Notes under the pieces: model-generated
Told to the model about the DNA's origin: nothing
Database searches by the model: none
The model's input: the letters and a program-made list of their open reading frames with translations, nothing else
Program-made: the position numbers and the translations under genes
Shown here: positions 30,940 through 42,081 of the stretch, one piece after another
Numbering within the stretch: position 1 is the stretch's first letter
Layout of the letters: the number at the start of each line of letters is the position of its first letter
Assembly: GCF_040869045.1 (NCBI RefSeq)
Contig: NC_090320.1
Coordinates: 146,652,941 to 146,716,940 of the forward strand
Direction: 5' to 3'
Length of the DNA: 64,000 bases
Source of the DNA: Eurosta solidaginis
Taxonomy: Eukaryota > Arthropoda > Insecta > Diptera > Tephritidae

Positions 30940-31690
30940 AGAGTTCATATCTAGATAAAAAGATGAGATAGTTTTAACTTAGGCTGACAAAGGGAACAAG
31001 ACAGTCTTGATGTACAAAAATATTTATGAGGAAAAAATTAACAAATTGTTAGATGACCAAATGGTATACAAAAAGATACAGAAAGATCCCACACAACAGC
31101 TTATGAGAAAGAACAACATAATTATAAATGAAATGTTTAAGCAAAACGAAATCGAGTTAAAACAGAAATTTCAATTATCTACTGTCGCAGCCATTGCTCC
31201 TAGAATATATGGTCCTCCCAAAATACATAAGGAAAACATGCGCTTAAGGCCAATTGTATCGTCGACAAAAGAACCATGCTACGACTTATCTAAGCATATT
31301 GGAGTTGTACTGCAGAATATAATATCTGAAGAATATAATATCAAGAATTCATTTCAATTAAAAGAAAATCTTAAAAATATCCATATAAAAGATGACGAAA
31401 TTTTAATATCTTTTGATGTAGTTTCATTATTTACAAACATCCCAATACATCTAGCAATACAAACCATAATGAAAAAGTGGCCAGAGTTCGAAAAACACAC
31501 AAAAATTTCAAAGAAACGTTTCCAGACTATACTCGAGTTTTATCTAAGAGAAAATAATTATTTTATATACAACTCGACTTTTTATCAGCAAATATACGGC
31601 CTGCCCATGGGCAATCCCTTATCGTCAACCATAGCTGACATAGTACTTGACGACAGCATTGCTGAACATAAAACCCATGACATATATATT
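30940..31690 (+). pseudogene. PLE2 reverse transcriptase, N-terminal half
   Basis: Reads A-D-K-G-N-K-T-V-L-M (about 30987-31016, after an in-frame TAG at 30981-30983), P-R-I-Y-G-P-P-K-I-H-K, L-R-P-I-V-S-S, I-S-F-D-V-V-S-L-F-T-N-I-P (motif A, about 31408-31445) and Y-G-L-P-M-G-N-P-L-S-S-T (motif B, about 31598-31635). Long clean frame from 31007; it ends only where the BEL LTR begins. Acts, when intact, as a telomerase-like RT primed at a nicked target. Confidence 0.93.
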
Positions 31691-32080
31691 TATAGCGTAG
31701 CAAATAATTCGGATTTGGGATGAACATGAATTGCCAGAAGATTCAAGCCCGTAAATTCAAGCTCGTACATTCAAGCTTATTCAAGTTTATTTCTGTGTAA
31801 AAAAAGTTTATGTAACATTCAATTTGGCAATAAATTAGACACATTACTTACCCCAGTATCTTTCTCCGTCCGTTCGCTACGCGTGGTAATTTTCCAATGA
31901 CGGAATTTTATAGATCAATTATACCGCTGAAAGTAACTGAATATGCGAATGACGGAACAAAGAATAAAGAGCTGGGGTGAGCAAAGGACAACTAAACAGA
32001 GATGCATTTGTGGTGAAGTATACATTTGGTAACTTAAGGTTGCCAGCTAGTTTACATTTAAAATAATTCATTCTATTACA
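31691..32080 (-). repeat. BEL LTR (3' LTR of the minus-strand element)
   Basis: About 390 bp, TATAGCGTAGCAAATAATTC at the left edge, CATTCTATTACA at the right; on the minus strand it starts TGTAATAG. It carries a small extra repeat (AAGCCCGTAAATTC / AAGCTCGTACATTC) relative to the other LTR. Confidence 0.9.
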
Positions 32081-32092
32081 TCCCCGCCCCCG

Positions 32093-32607
32093 TGAATCAC
32101 GCTGGATTCACCACCATGTCGAGCTTTGCCAGCTTTGATGCAGGACGCTGAACGGAACCAGTAGGTGTCAGCACGTCTGCCCTCCGAACTTGACCATCCT
32201 TGCCAGGGAATGTTCTTTGGATCCTGCCACGACGCCAGTCTTTCCTTGGCTCGTTGGGGTCACAAATTAGTACCAAGTCCCCTTCCCGCAGCGGGTCGGT
32301 AGGCGAATACCACTTTTACCGCCTGGTCAGTGTTGGCAAGTATTCCTCTACCCACCTCTTCCAGAATCGGTTTCGCATCTGCCTGACGCTATGCCAGTGC
32401 TTATGTAGTCGCTATGACCAGTACTTCTCCGGCGGCTCCATGCAGCTTGGGTTTGCGCTGTGTTGGCGCTACCCAACAAAAAATGGTTGGGGTTTAAATG
32501 CTCCTCTTGTTGTGGGTCAACGGGTAAATGCGTTAGTGGCCGAGAGTTCCCTATATTCTCAGCTTCAATCAACAAACTCTGAAACGCGTGCTCCTTTGGA
32601 TGCATCT
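32093..32607 (-). pseudogene. BEL integrase C-terminal part (other side of gypsy A)
   Basis: Continues directly from 51541 when gypsy A and one ATCT are removed (T-M-K-E then M-H-P-K-E-H). Reads E-A-E-N-I-G-N-S-R-P-L-T-H-L-P-V-D-P-Q (about 32540-32490) and N-H-F-L-L-G-S, then in shifted frames the R-R-G-R-I and V-R-R-A-D-V-L-T-type C-terminal domain near 32220-32130. The 426 bp plus-strand frame over the same DNA is its shadow. Confidence 0.92.
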
Positions 32608-34497
32608 TGTGAGGACCAAATATAACACCATTAATTTGGCCCACACAAAGCGACCCCACATCATATTCGATACAGCACTAACACAACAGCCAGTCACAAA
32701 AGGCTATAGCAACAGACCAACCAACAAGTTCAATACAACATACATCATATTCGATACAACACTAACACAACAGCCAGTCACAAAAGGCTATAGCAACAGA
32801 CCAACCAACAAGTTCAATACAGCATTGACACAACAGCCAGTCACAAAAGGCTATAGCAGCAGAACAACCAAAAAGTCTCAGCAACACAAGGGCAAGCACA
32901 ACACTTTAATGCCAACACAACAAACTAACAAATCTCAGCAACGCAACGAGCGTTCGCAACATCGAACAGCAACCATGGCAACGCAACCATTTGAGCCAGC
33001 AATAACAAACAAAGCAATAAAAGGAGCAACACAGCAGGACAGAAGTTAGTTAGCACGGAGCTGTGTCCGTGACCAGAGCTACTTGTGGAGCGTCCCTTGA
33101 AGTTGTCGGTTCTACCATGCGGACAGGTCGTTTCACAGGAGTAAGTCGTGGCCTCAAGTGGTGAATGTGTCGGTTATACCACCAAACAACGCTTGAGACT
33201 TCGCCAGCAACGGCACTACCACAGTAACGCGCACTCGCGAACAGGCAGCGTCCGCCCGCCTGCGCCGACAGTAACAGCGCCACAATCAGCGCTACGCAAG
33301 CATATACGTTGGCCGCAGCAACACTACGCAAACATACAACGCTAGCCGCAACAGCATCATAGCTAATATATACGCTGGTCATACCATTACGCCAATCTAC
33401 TACGCTGGCCGCAACAGCACCATAGATAATACACTACGTTGGCTTCAGTACTGCGCCGATCTACTACGATGACCACGACAGCGCCCCGATAATATACTGC
33501 CTTGACACAGCAAACTTACGCAAACCTACTACGTCAACTGCACCAGAGTTACCTTCGTGCCGAAGCACGGAGCTGTGGTCGGGACCAGAGTTACTTGTGG
33601 AGCGTCCCTTGAAGTTGTCGGTTCTACCATGCGGACAGGTCGCTTCACAGGAGTGAGTCGTGGCCTCAAGTGGTGAATGTGTCGGTTATACCACCAAACA
33701 CCGCTTGAGACCTCGTGAGCCACGGCACCACCACAGCGACGCGCCCCGCGAGCAGATGACATTCGCCAGCCAAACTACCACGCTGGTCACAATCGCAAAC
33801 ATACTACGTTGGCCATAGCATTAAGCCAATCCACTACCCCGGCCAGCCACTACGCTGACCGCGACCGCACCACGTTAACATATTACGTGGACCACATCAT
33901 TCCGCAAACATACGACGTTGGCCACAGCATTGCGCCAACCCACTACGCTAACCGCAATCGCCAACATACGACGCGGTCCACAACAGCACTACGCACACAT
34001 ACTACGGTGACCACAACAGAGTCACGCAAATACACGAAGTCAACCACACTAGGGTTGCGTACATCCACGCCAACGCAAGGCGTCACCGAAACACGTTTTA
34101 CACGCACTCAGGCAGCGACCAACCGGGCGTCCTAACGGGACGTTCCTAACGGGACACGCACGCAGACGCAGGGCGTCACAAAACACATTTACACACACAC
34201 AAGTAACGACCATCGAGGCGTCATAAGGGGACACGAGTACAGATGGCCCACAACGCAGTATAGAGCAAGCATACAGTGAAACGAAAACAACAAATATCTC
34301 TTTTGATTACGTAAAATTTTTCATTTTAATTATAGTGTACATACATATATAGAATTATAGAAATAAAGTGAATTTATATGAAAACGATTTGCACGGTGTC
34401 CCAAATTTACAAATCTATTGTAAGCGAACCTTGGACACGGCGAGTATAGCCCTAGCACTTATTGAAGAAGCGCCGGGACGGAAAAAGCTTCGTTACA
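32608..34497 (+). repeat. gypsy A 5' LTR
   Basis: 1890 bp, TGTGAGGACC to CGTTACA. The first ~430 bp hold tandem ~75-130 bp repeats (CACAACAGCCAGTCACAAAA three times). A ~190 bp module (CACGGAGCTGTG through CACGCGCA) occurs twice, at 33054 and 33561. The open frames in it (32588-33049, 33809-34135, 33050-33382 minus) follow from low-complexity CA/CG-rich sequence and are not called. Confidence 0.9.
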
Positions 34498-34499
34498 AT

Positions 34500-34517
34500 T
34501 GGCGCCCGAGCAGGGAC
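34500..34517 (+). promoter_or_regulatory. gypsy A primer-binding site
   Basis: TGGCGCCCGAGCAGGGAC, two bases after the LTR end. It differs by one base from the complement of the lysine tRNA (tRNA-Lys3) 3' end. Identical to the site of gypsy B. Confidence 0.88.
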
Positions 34518-34574
34518 CCTGCAAATCGTTACCACGTCAGAAGGAACATTCCTGACGAGAAACCTAACCACAAA

Positions 34575-35847
34575 ATGGTCGACCAGATCGATACCACGTT
34601 GTTAGACACAATTTCAAAGGAGCAGCTGATATCCATCACACAGGAATTGGGTATTGAGTAGACAGGTACCACCCGAGAAATCCGAAAGCGCATAGCAGCA
34701 CTGACCTCAAAGGCAAATACGGACTCGGAAATCTACGAAAAAGTTTTATCCCTACAAGCCACCTACAAGGAAACTACGCACATGAGCGACGTAAATGAGG
34801 TTAAGACACCGCCTCCGTCGAACGGAGGAGGCACACCGAAGGTCGCCGTTACAACAGTAGAACAAACTCAATTCGCGTTTCCTCCCAGGAGTACAGTACC
34901 CACAAAACAGTACTTACCATCAGGAATAGCGGTACCACCCAACGGTACATTTCAGGCACCTCCCAGGAGTACAGTACCCACACAACAGCACGTACCATCA
35001 GAAATTACGGCATCATCAACCGGCACATCTCAACCCACGCAACCGTACTTACCAGCGGGAATGACGGCACCAGCCATGAACTATACATGCCAGGGAACTC
35101 AAGCACCGACCGTGGTGTTCGCGCCCACCATCGACCAGGTAAGAAAGTGGTCCGTAAAGTATGAAGGTGGACGGGACCCGTTAGCGTTCGTCGAACGGTT
35201 AGAGGAGTTAGCCGAAGTATACGCGCTAAAAGTGGACCTCCTGCCAAAAACCATGCCCGAGCTACTAGGGGGCGCCGCGCTACAATGGTACCGCAATAAC
35301 AATGCGCACTGGGGAGAGTGGACAAGCTTCAAAAAGGATTTTTTACGTTTCTTCCTACCAGTCAGGTACTTCGAGCGGCTCGACGACAACATACGCCAAC
35401 GAAGGCAGCACAACAAGGAGAGGTATAAGGACTACGTACTAGGAATCCAGAGCTTGATGAGACACGCAGGGTACACCAGCGAAAAGCGGCTGGAACGAAT
35501 CTTCCGTAACAGCCACCCCGATTACCAACTTTACATCCGTCGGAGGGACTTCACAAATCTCGCAGAGCTTCTGACACTTGCCGAAGAATACGAGAACATA
35601 CGCGAGGACTATCGAAGATCATCAGGCGGACATCACCGCGAAGTTACGTGACACATCGCCAGTGACACAACCCGGGTGTCACCATCAAGACCTGAAACAC
35701 AACCACCACCACCACCGAACCTAACGAACCGCACGCCTCCAGGCAATCAGAGATACGACCCCAACGGCGTATGCAGGAGATGCGGTGAACGAGGATATGA
35801 CACCAATAGGTGCCGAAACCCACAGAAAATTTTTTGCTGGGAATGAG
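34575..35847 (+). pseudogene. gypsy A Gag
   Basis: One frame from ATG 34575 with TAG at 34659 and TGA at 35649. The N-terminus L-I-S-I-T-Q-E-L-G-I then R-K-R-I-A-A-L resembles a short SAP-like motif. Pro/Thr-rich repeats (F-P-P-R-S-T-V-P-T, residues about 95-170) follow. The capsid part has A-L-Q-W-Y-R-N-N (about 35280), F-F-L-P-V-R-Y and Y-K-D-Y-V-L-G, also found in gypsy B. Near the end C-R-R-C-G-E-R-G-Y-D-T-N-R-C is a zinc knuckle with Tyr in place of the His. An ATG at 34782 lies in the same frame. Confidence 0.88.
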
Positions 35848-36044
35848 GCCGCAACGATATACGAACCATCGAATGCTGCCGCCGACGTCAGGGAAACGAC
35901 AGAGGGCTCCACGAAGAAGAAGGCGCCGTGAGCCCAAGGGACCTAGCGCCGAAACGGCAGTGACGATACCCAAGGAACCCAGCGCTGAAACGGCAGTAAC
36001 AATGTACCAAGAGCATGGTCGCCTCTACGCCGTAGCCAAGCTCG

Positions 36045-36420
36045 GCACAGGAATCAGCCGAGGCGGTCATCGACACAGGGGCATCAAGAAGTTTCGTCTC
36101 GAGCAGCTTAGCAGAACGTGTGGTGAACTCGGGAAGCGGAGAAATGGTGAGAGTGGCCATCAAAATAACGATGGCAAACGGGACTAGCAATACCATCTTC
36201 GACGCCATAAGGACTGAGGTACGCCTCGGAGAAGCGTCACTTCACACAGTTTTATACGTCATACCCGGAGCGATTGACGACATCATACTGGGCCAAGATT
36301 CGCTAGGAAGCATGGGAGCTACCATATCATGTGGAGAAGGCCACCTCGTGCTAACCAGACCCCTTGCCAAGCACATACCGAATCCTGGAGCCGCGCCAGA
36401 AGCTATTCAGAGAACAACAC
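36045..36420 (+). pseudogene. gypsy A aspartic protease
   Basis: A-V-I-D-T-G-A-S-R-S-F-V at about 36062-36097 (catalytic D-T-G-A-S) and D-D-I-I-L-G-Q-D-S-L at about 36277-36306. The frame from the D-T-G onward is open. Gag-to-protease continuity is lost (stop near 35847). Confidence 0.88.
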
Positions 36421-36424
36421 CAGC

Positions 36425-36700
36425 AAGAACGAATATCGCCAGGTACGACAGCCCTGGGACTATTCCAAGTTCAATATCGTCAAGAAAGGATATCGCCAGG
36501 TACGACAGCCCTGGGACTATTCAAAGTACACCATCAGCCAGAACGGATATCGCCAGGTACGACAGCCCTGGGACTATTCAAAATTCAACATCCTCAAGAA
36601 CGGATATCGCCAGGTACAACACCCCGGGGACTATTAAGAGTATTACATGAGCGAGAAAGGGTAACGCCGGGTACGACACCTCTGGAGCCCCACCTGGAAC
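36425..36700 (+). repeat. 60 bp coding minisatellite between protease and RT of gypsy A
   Basis: Four clear units plus a decayed fifth, ~60 bp each, marked by ATCGCCAGGTACGACAGCCC and GGGACTATTC. In the protease frame each unit reads I-A-R-Y-D-S-P-G-T-I and about ten more residues. Because 60 is a multiple of three and the unit lacks stops, all three plus-strand frames are open here. Confidence 0.9.
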
Positions 36701-36845
36701 CATTCAGAGTGTAACAGCACCGAGCAGTAGTAACTTCAAGCACGACGGCATTATGCAAAACAACGACGACGACATACAAGAAGAAGCGGAACGAGTGCGC
36801 GGTTTTATGGCAAAGGAACTCCGAAAATTCGTGTGCATGAGTTGA

Positions 36846-37700
36846 GTGACGACAATAGCCGAGTACAAGATTGTCCTGACGGACGAACGCCCCATCAAGC
36901 AACGTTATTTCCCACGCAACCCAGCCATGCAGACAATCATTAACAGCGAAGTTGACGAATTGCTCCAGAAAGGATGCATCGAGCCATCCTGTAGCCCACA
37001 CAGCGCACCGATCGTACTGGCCAAGAAGAAAAACGGGAAGTGGATGTTATGCGTGGACTATCGGCAGCTCAACGCCCGATCCGTACCCAACGCATACCCC
37101 TTACCCAGAATACAACACATCCTGGACAAACTACGACGAGCGAAGTACATCAGAAGCTTGGACTTGAAGAACGGCTACTGGCAAATACCACTGGAGCCCA
37201 AGAGCCGGCCCTACACAGCTTTCACAGTACCGGGACGCGGATTATTCCAGTGGCGCGTTATGCCTTTCGGCCTACACTCTGCACCCGCAACGTTTCAAAG
37301 AGCACTAGATCAGGTTATTGGGCCTGAAATGTAACCCCACGCCTTCGCATACCTCGATGACATAATCATCATAGGATCCACTGTGGAGGAGCACAATCGC
37401 AATCTGAGAGAAGTAATGCTACGACCACAGCGCGCCAACCTCAGAATAAATCCGGAGAAATGCGAATTCTTCAAGGAGGCAATCCGATACCTAGGACACC
37501 TAGTAAGCGACAAGGGAATTCACACCGACCCCGAGAAAGTCACAGCCATCAAAGACTTGAAGCCACCAACGAACGTGTAAGAGGTACGCCAATATCTCGG
37601 TATAGCATCCTGGTACCGACGTTTCGTACCCGACTTCGCCACGATCAGCCAACCACTCACAACCCTGCTGAAAAAGGGCAAACACTGGAAGTGGGGGCCG
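36846..37700 (+). pseudogene. gypsy A reverse transcriptase
   Basis: Reads R-P-I-K-Q-R-Y-F-P, P-I-V-L-A-K-K-K, C-V-D-Y-R-Q-L-N, S-L-D-L-K-N-G-Y-W-Q (motif A, about 37155), F-G-L-H-S-A-P-A-T-F (motif B, about 37267) and Y-L-D-D-I-I-I-I (motif C, about 37350). In-frame stops at 37332-37334 (TAA just before motif C) and 37578-37580, then a frame change near 37695. The sequence closely parallels gypsy B. Confidence 0.93.
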
Positions 37701-38625
37701 AACAACAGGAGGTCTTCGAGGTCTTAAACCTAAAGCTCACGGAAGCACCGATACTTGCCTGCTCAGACTTCACCAAGACCTTCACCTTACAAACGGACGC
37801 TAGCAGTTTCAGGCTGGGTGCCGTATTGACACAGGAGCAGGAAGGCGGAGAACGCGTGATCGCCTACGCCAGCAGGAAACTCAACAAGGCGGAAACCAAC
37901 TACTCGCCCACCGAGAAGGAGTGCCTCGCGATAGTCTGGGGAATACACAAGATGAGGCCATACTTGGAAGGATACCGATTCAAGGTAATCACGGACCATA
38001 TGTCTCTAAAGTGGTTAAACTCCATCGAAAGCCCTTCAGGCCGTATAGCACGATGGGCCTTGGAGCTTCAACAACACACTTTCGACATCGAGTACAGGAA
38101 AGGGAAACTGAACCTGGTAGCGGACGCACTATCACGGCAGCCACTGGAGACCATACGCCTAGCAACGACAACAGAGCCACAATGCAAGTGGTGGCACAAG
38201 CGCGTCGGCGAAGTACGAACTAACCCCGAGAAATTTTCTGACTACATGATACAAGATGGGCAACTGTACCGCCATATTCCCTGCCGGTCACACGATGAGG
38301 AAACGGTCCCTTGGAAATTTTGTGTACCAACACCACTGCGACAACGAGTGTTAGAAGAAAACCACAACATCCCAAGCGCTGGACACATGGGCATCCGCCG
38401 GACGGTAGCACGGATTGCCAACCGGTATTACTGGCCCGGCATGTTTCGGGACATCAGTCGATATGTACGGCAGTGCGAGTCTTGCCAGAAATACAAGGAG
38501 GCGCAGCAAAAACCAGCAGGAAAGATGCTTACACAGGACCAAGAACCATTCGCCACGGTATGTGTCGATTTCGTCGGACCACTCCCAAGATCCACACATG
38601 GGAACACGATGTTATTAGTATTTTT
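37700..38625 (+). pseudogene. gypsy A RNase H and integrase N-terminal part
   Basis: L-Q-T-D-A-S-S-F-R-L-G-A-V (first Asp, about 37792), P-T-E-K-E-C-L-A-I-V-W-G (Glu), V-I-T-D-H-M-S-L-K-W-L and V-A-D-A-L-S-R. Then the zinc domain with H-M-G-I-R-R and C-E-S-C-Q-K-Y, and V-C-V-D-F-V-G-P-L-P (first integrase Asp, about 38562). One long frame that breaks at the T-run 38620-38630. Confidence 0.92.
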
Positions 38626-39374
38626 TCGACCGCTTCAGCAAATGGGTGGAATTGGCCCCCATGAGGCGTGCGACAGCAGAGGGCCTTCGCCGCGCGTTCA
38701 GAGAACGCATCCTAGCAAGATTTGGTGCTCCCAAGATACTGATATCGGACAACGGCATTCAGTTCACCAGCACAATGTGGCAGCGTTACCTCAAGGAAAT
38801 CGGGATACGACAACAATTCACGGCACCCTACACACCGCAAGAAAACCCGACGGAACGGGCGAACAGAACGGTAAAGAGGATCATAGCGCAACTCACCAAA
38901 TCACAACACAACAAATGGGACGAATTTCTCCCAGAGATCGAGCTGGCCATCAACACCAGTGTAACCGCGTCCACAGGGTACAGTCCAGCCTTCCTCGTAC
39001 AAGGACGGGCACCGCGATTACCAGGGGCATTGCTTGACGAGGTCAACCTGGGGACGGGCACAGACACCACCACGGCAGAACAAAAATCCGACAGAATGCA
39101 AGAGGCATTCAGAATAGTGAGGCAGAACATGGAACGAGCAGCGGCAGACCAAGCACGGCATTACAATCTACGGCGGAGAAAATGGACCCCCGTAGTCGGC
39201 GAACTAGTGCTCGCAAAAGAACACCATCTCTCCAAGGCCGGGGAAAATTTCGCGGCAAAGTTGACCCCCAAATATGACGGGCCCTACCAAATCCTAGGAT
39301 ATGTATCCCCAGTGATACTCAAAATACGAAAACCCAACGGAGGAAAGGAAAAACTGTCAACATCGCGGAACTAA
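38626..39374 (+). pseudogene. gypsy A integrase catalytic and C-terminal part
   Basis: Continues one frame away after the T-run: I-L-I-S-D-N-G-I-Q-F (second Asp, about 38730), P-Q-E-N-P-T-E-R-A-N-R (catalytic Glu), then L-R-R-R-K-W and L-T-P-K-Y-D-G-P-Y, the GPY/F-type end. Stops at 39374. A single-base slip is enough to explain the break. Confidence 0.92.
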
Positions 39375-39448
39375 AAGCATATCATACAGCAGAGATCATC
39401 GCGTGAAACCAAACAAATTCAGGGAGAACAATTTTTTTATATTATTAA

Positions 39449-40819
39449 TTAATATCAAGGACAATCAAGCGCCACGGCATTACACCATTAAATACTACAG
39501 GCGGCGACGTCAACAACACGCGTGGAACTACACGCGCAAAGAGGTACGCTGACGTCGCACGCATCATTAAACTACCACACATCACGGGCACCAATGACAA
39601 CACCACGAACACCGAACCAGTCGCGGCCAAGGCCCACAATAAGACCAGAGCATCGCCGATAACTTTTACACTCGGTAGGATAGAAGTGAAGGCAGGGCAG
39701 TTGCCGGCAGCCATCAAGTTCCCCTCCAATGAGGACACAGCTCCACCGGAAAAGCCACAGTCGCCGAAAATTATCGAGCTCTCCTCGGATGAGGACACAG
39801 CCCCACCGCCGAGAGACATGCCTAAAATAATATTCCCGGAGGGACCAGGCGGCATACCCCTCTATACGACTGACCTCGACACTCTCAGAGAATCGAAATG
39901 GTTGACCGACACCGTCATTGACGCTTGGGCAAAGGGACTGGAAGAGCAACATGAGCAACAAAATACGACTCTCAGCCCGTTCGTGATCTGGCAGCTGACC
40001 CAGAAGAGTAACACGGAGGAAGACTACCAAAGCATACGCCGATGGGTCCGGAACGTCGACCTGTTTGGCAAGAGTGCGGTCCTAGCACCCCACAACAAAG
40101 CTAACCACTGGTACCTGCTCGGTCTGGCAAACGCAGCAGTCACCCACCACGTCACCGACACGGAATGCTGGCAGGAACGATATATATGGGTAGCAGACTC
40201 AATGCACAGGGCCAGAGGCCCCCACGCAACCCAGGTTTGGGCAGATTTCCTCAGGTGGGAATACATACAACGGTACGGACACGACGGTTTTAAAGCGCAG
40301 GAACTAATACTCGAGGTGCCCCAACAACTCAACAACAACGACTGTGGCGTCTACGTAGCCGAGAATATGGAGAGGGTTTTACGATACACAGGGAGCGGAG
40401 AAGGAATGCCCGGACTGTGTAAACAGCCGTTCACGGAGGAAATGGCGAGCAAGAGGCGCACAGAAATGCTGCCAACCATACAAAACACTACCACCACATA
40501 CCACTCTCACGCAGCTCCACAACTAAGCACCGAGGACAACACCCACCCCATAATACCGGACACCAAAATGAAGCCACACACGACAACAGAAGACCTCCAA
40601 GTAATAACCATCGAGGCTAAAGACGCAGATGGACCAATGCTGGACCGATTCCCGGAGATAGCAGGGGAGGTACAGGACAAACTCCGACGCATCGCCGAAG
40701 TTAGTTGGCATGGAGCTGTGGCCGTGACCAGAGCTACTTGTGGAGCGTCCCTTGAAGTTGTCGGTTCTACCATGCGGACAGGTCGTTTCACTGGAGTAAG
40801 TCGTAGCCTCAAGTGGTGA
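39449..40819 (+). CDS. gypsy A ORF3: C48/Ulp1-like cysteine protease with SIM-like motifs
   Basis: Open from 39449 to 40819 with no ATG before about 39818, so it may need splicing or translation from another start. Counting from a GTG at 39686: an N-terminal acidic region has K-I-I-E-L-S-S-D-E-D (28-37), a SUMO-interacting-like motif, and a similar I-K-F-P-S-N-E-D. Then comes a Ulp1-type domain: W-L-T-D-T-V-I-D-A-W (72-81), A-N-H-W-Y-L-L (His141), V-A-D-S-M (Asp171), V-P-Q-Q-L-N-N-N-D-C-G-V-Y (Gln213, Cys220). All catalytic positions are present. Predicted to cleave SUMO or a related modifier. The C-terminus runs into the LTR and is probably altered. No counterpart in gypsy B. Confidence 0.75.
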   Translation, partial: LISRTIKRHGITPLNTTGGDVNNTRGTTRAKRYADVARIIKLPHITGTNDNTTNTEPVAAKAHNKTRASPITFTLGRIEVKAGQLPAAIKFPSNEDTAPPEKPQSPKIIELSSDEDTAPPPRDMPKIIFPEGPGGIPLYTTDLDTLRESKWLTDTVIDAWAKGLEEQHEQQNTTLSPFVIWQLTQKSNTEEDYQSIRRWVRNVDLFGKSAVLAPHNKANHWYLLGLANAAVTHHVTDTECWQERYIWVADSMHRARGPHATQVWADFLRWEYIQRYGHDGFKAQELILEVPQQLNNNDCGVYVAENMERVLRYTGSGEGMPGLCKQPFTEEMASKRRTEMLPTIQNTTTTYHSHAAPQLSTEDNTHPIIPDTKMKPHTTTEDLQVITIEAKDADGPMLDRFPEIAGEVQDKLRRIAEVSWHGAVAVTRATCGASLEVVGSTMRTGRFTGVSRSLKW

Positions 40820-42081
40820 ATGTGTCGGTTATACCACCAAACACCGCTTGAGACTTCGCCAGCAACGGCAGTACCACAGTAACGCGCACCCGCGAACAGG
40901 CAGCGTCCGCCCGCCTGCGCCGACAGTAACAGCGCCACAAACAGCGCTACGCAGGCATATACGTTGGCCGCAGCAACACTACGCAAACATACAACCCTAG
41001 CCGCAACAGCATCATAGCTAATATATACGCTGGCCATACCATTACGCCAATCTACTACGCTGGCCGCAACAGCACCATAGCTAATACACTACGTTGGCTT
41101 CAGTACTGCGCCGATCTACTACGCTGACCACGACAGCGCCCCGATAATATAATGCGTTGACACAGCAAACTTACGCAAACCTACTACGTCAACTTTACCA
41201 GAGTTACCCTAGTGCCGAAGCACGGAGCTGTGGTCGGGACCAGAGCTGCTTGTGGAGCGTCCCTTGAAGTTGTCGGTTCTACCATGCGGACAGGTCGCTT
41301 CACAGGAGTGAGTCGTGGCCTCAAGTGGTGAATGTGTCGGTTATAGCACCAAACACCGATTGAGACCTCGTGAGCAACGGCACCACCACAGTGACGCGCC
41401 CCGCGAGCAGGTGACATTCGCCAGCCAAACTACCACGCTGGTCACAATCGCAAACATACTACGTTGGCCATAGCATTACGCCAATCCACTACCCCGGCCA
41501 CAATCGCACACACACTACGTCGGCCACAGCATTACGCCAGCCACTACGTTGATCGCGACCGCACCACGCTAACATATTACGTGGACCACATCACTCCGCA
41601 GACATACGACGTTGGCCACAGCATTGCGCCAACCCACTACGCTAACCGCAGCGCTAACATACGACGCGGGCCACAACAGCGCTACGCAAGCACATTACGT
41701 TGGTCACCGCACCACGCTGGCCACAACAGCACTACGCATACATACTACAGTGACCACAGCAGGGTCACGCAAATACACGACGTAAACCACACTAGGGTTG
41801 CGTACATCCACGCCAACACAAGGCGTCACCGAAACACGTTTTACACGCACCCAGGCAACGACCAGTCGGGCGTCCTAACGGGACGTTCCTAACGGGACAC
41901 GCACGCCGACGCAGGGCGTCACAAAACACATTTACACACAAGCAACGACCATCAAGGCGTCATAACGGGACACGAGTACCGTTGGCCCACCACGCAGTAT
42001 AGAGCAAGCATACAGTGAAACGAAAACAACAAATATATCTTCTTTTGATTACGTAAAATTTTTCATTTTAATTATAGTGTA
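40694..42081 (+). repeat. gypsy A 3' LTR, left part (5'-truncated)
   Basis: Matches the 5' LTR from GAAGTTAGTT (33041) onward, including both ~190 bp modules (40710, 41220). The first ~430 bp and the expected purine tract are missing, suggesting a deletion. Interrupted at 42081 by gypsy B. Confidence 0.88.

Noticed and set aside
32588..33049. 153-codon plus-strand frame rich in Thr, Gln and Asn
   Set aside because: It begins upstream of the LTR edge inside BEL and runs through the LTR tandem repeats; no domain.
33050..33382. Minus-strand frames with a hydrophobic segment, present in all four LTR modules of gypsy A
   Set aside because: Frame ends differ among modules and no start is conserved; conservation is explained by LTR copying.
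36329..36714. Two additional plus-strand open frames over the protease-RT linker
   Set aside because: They arise from the stop-free 60 bp tandem unit; only the protease frame has flanking protease motifs.
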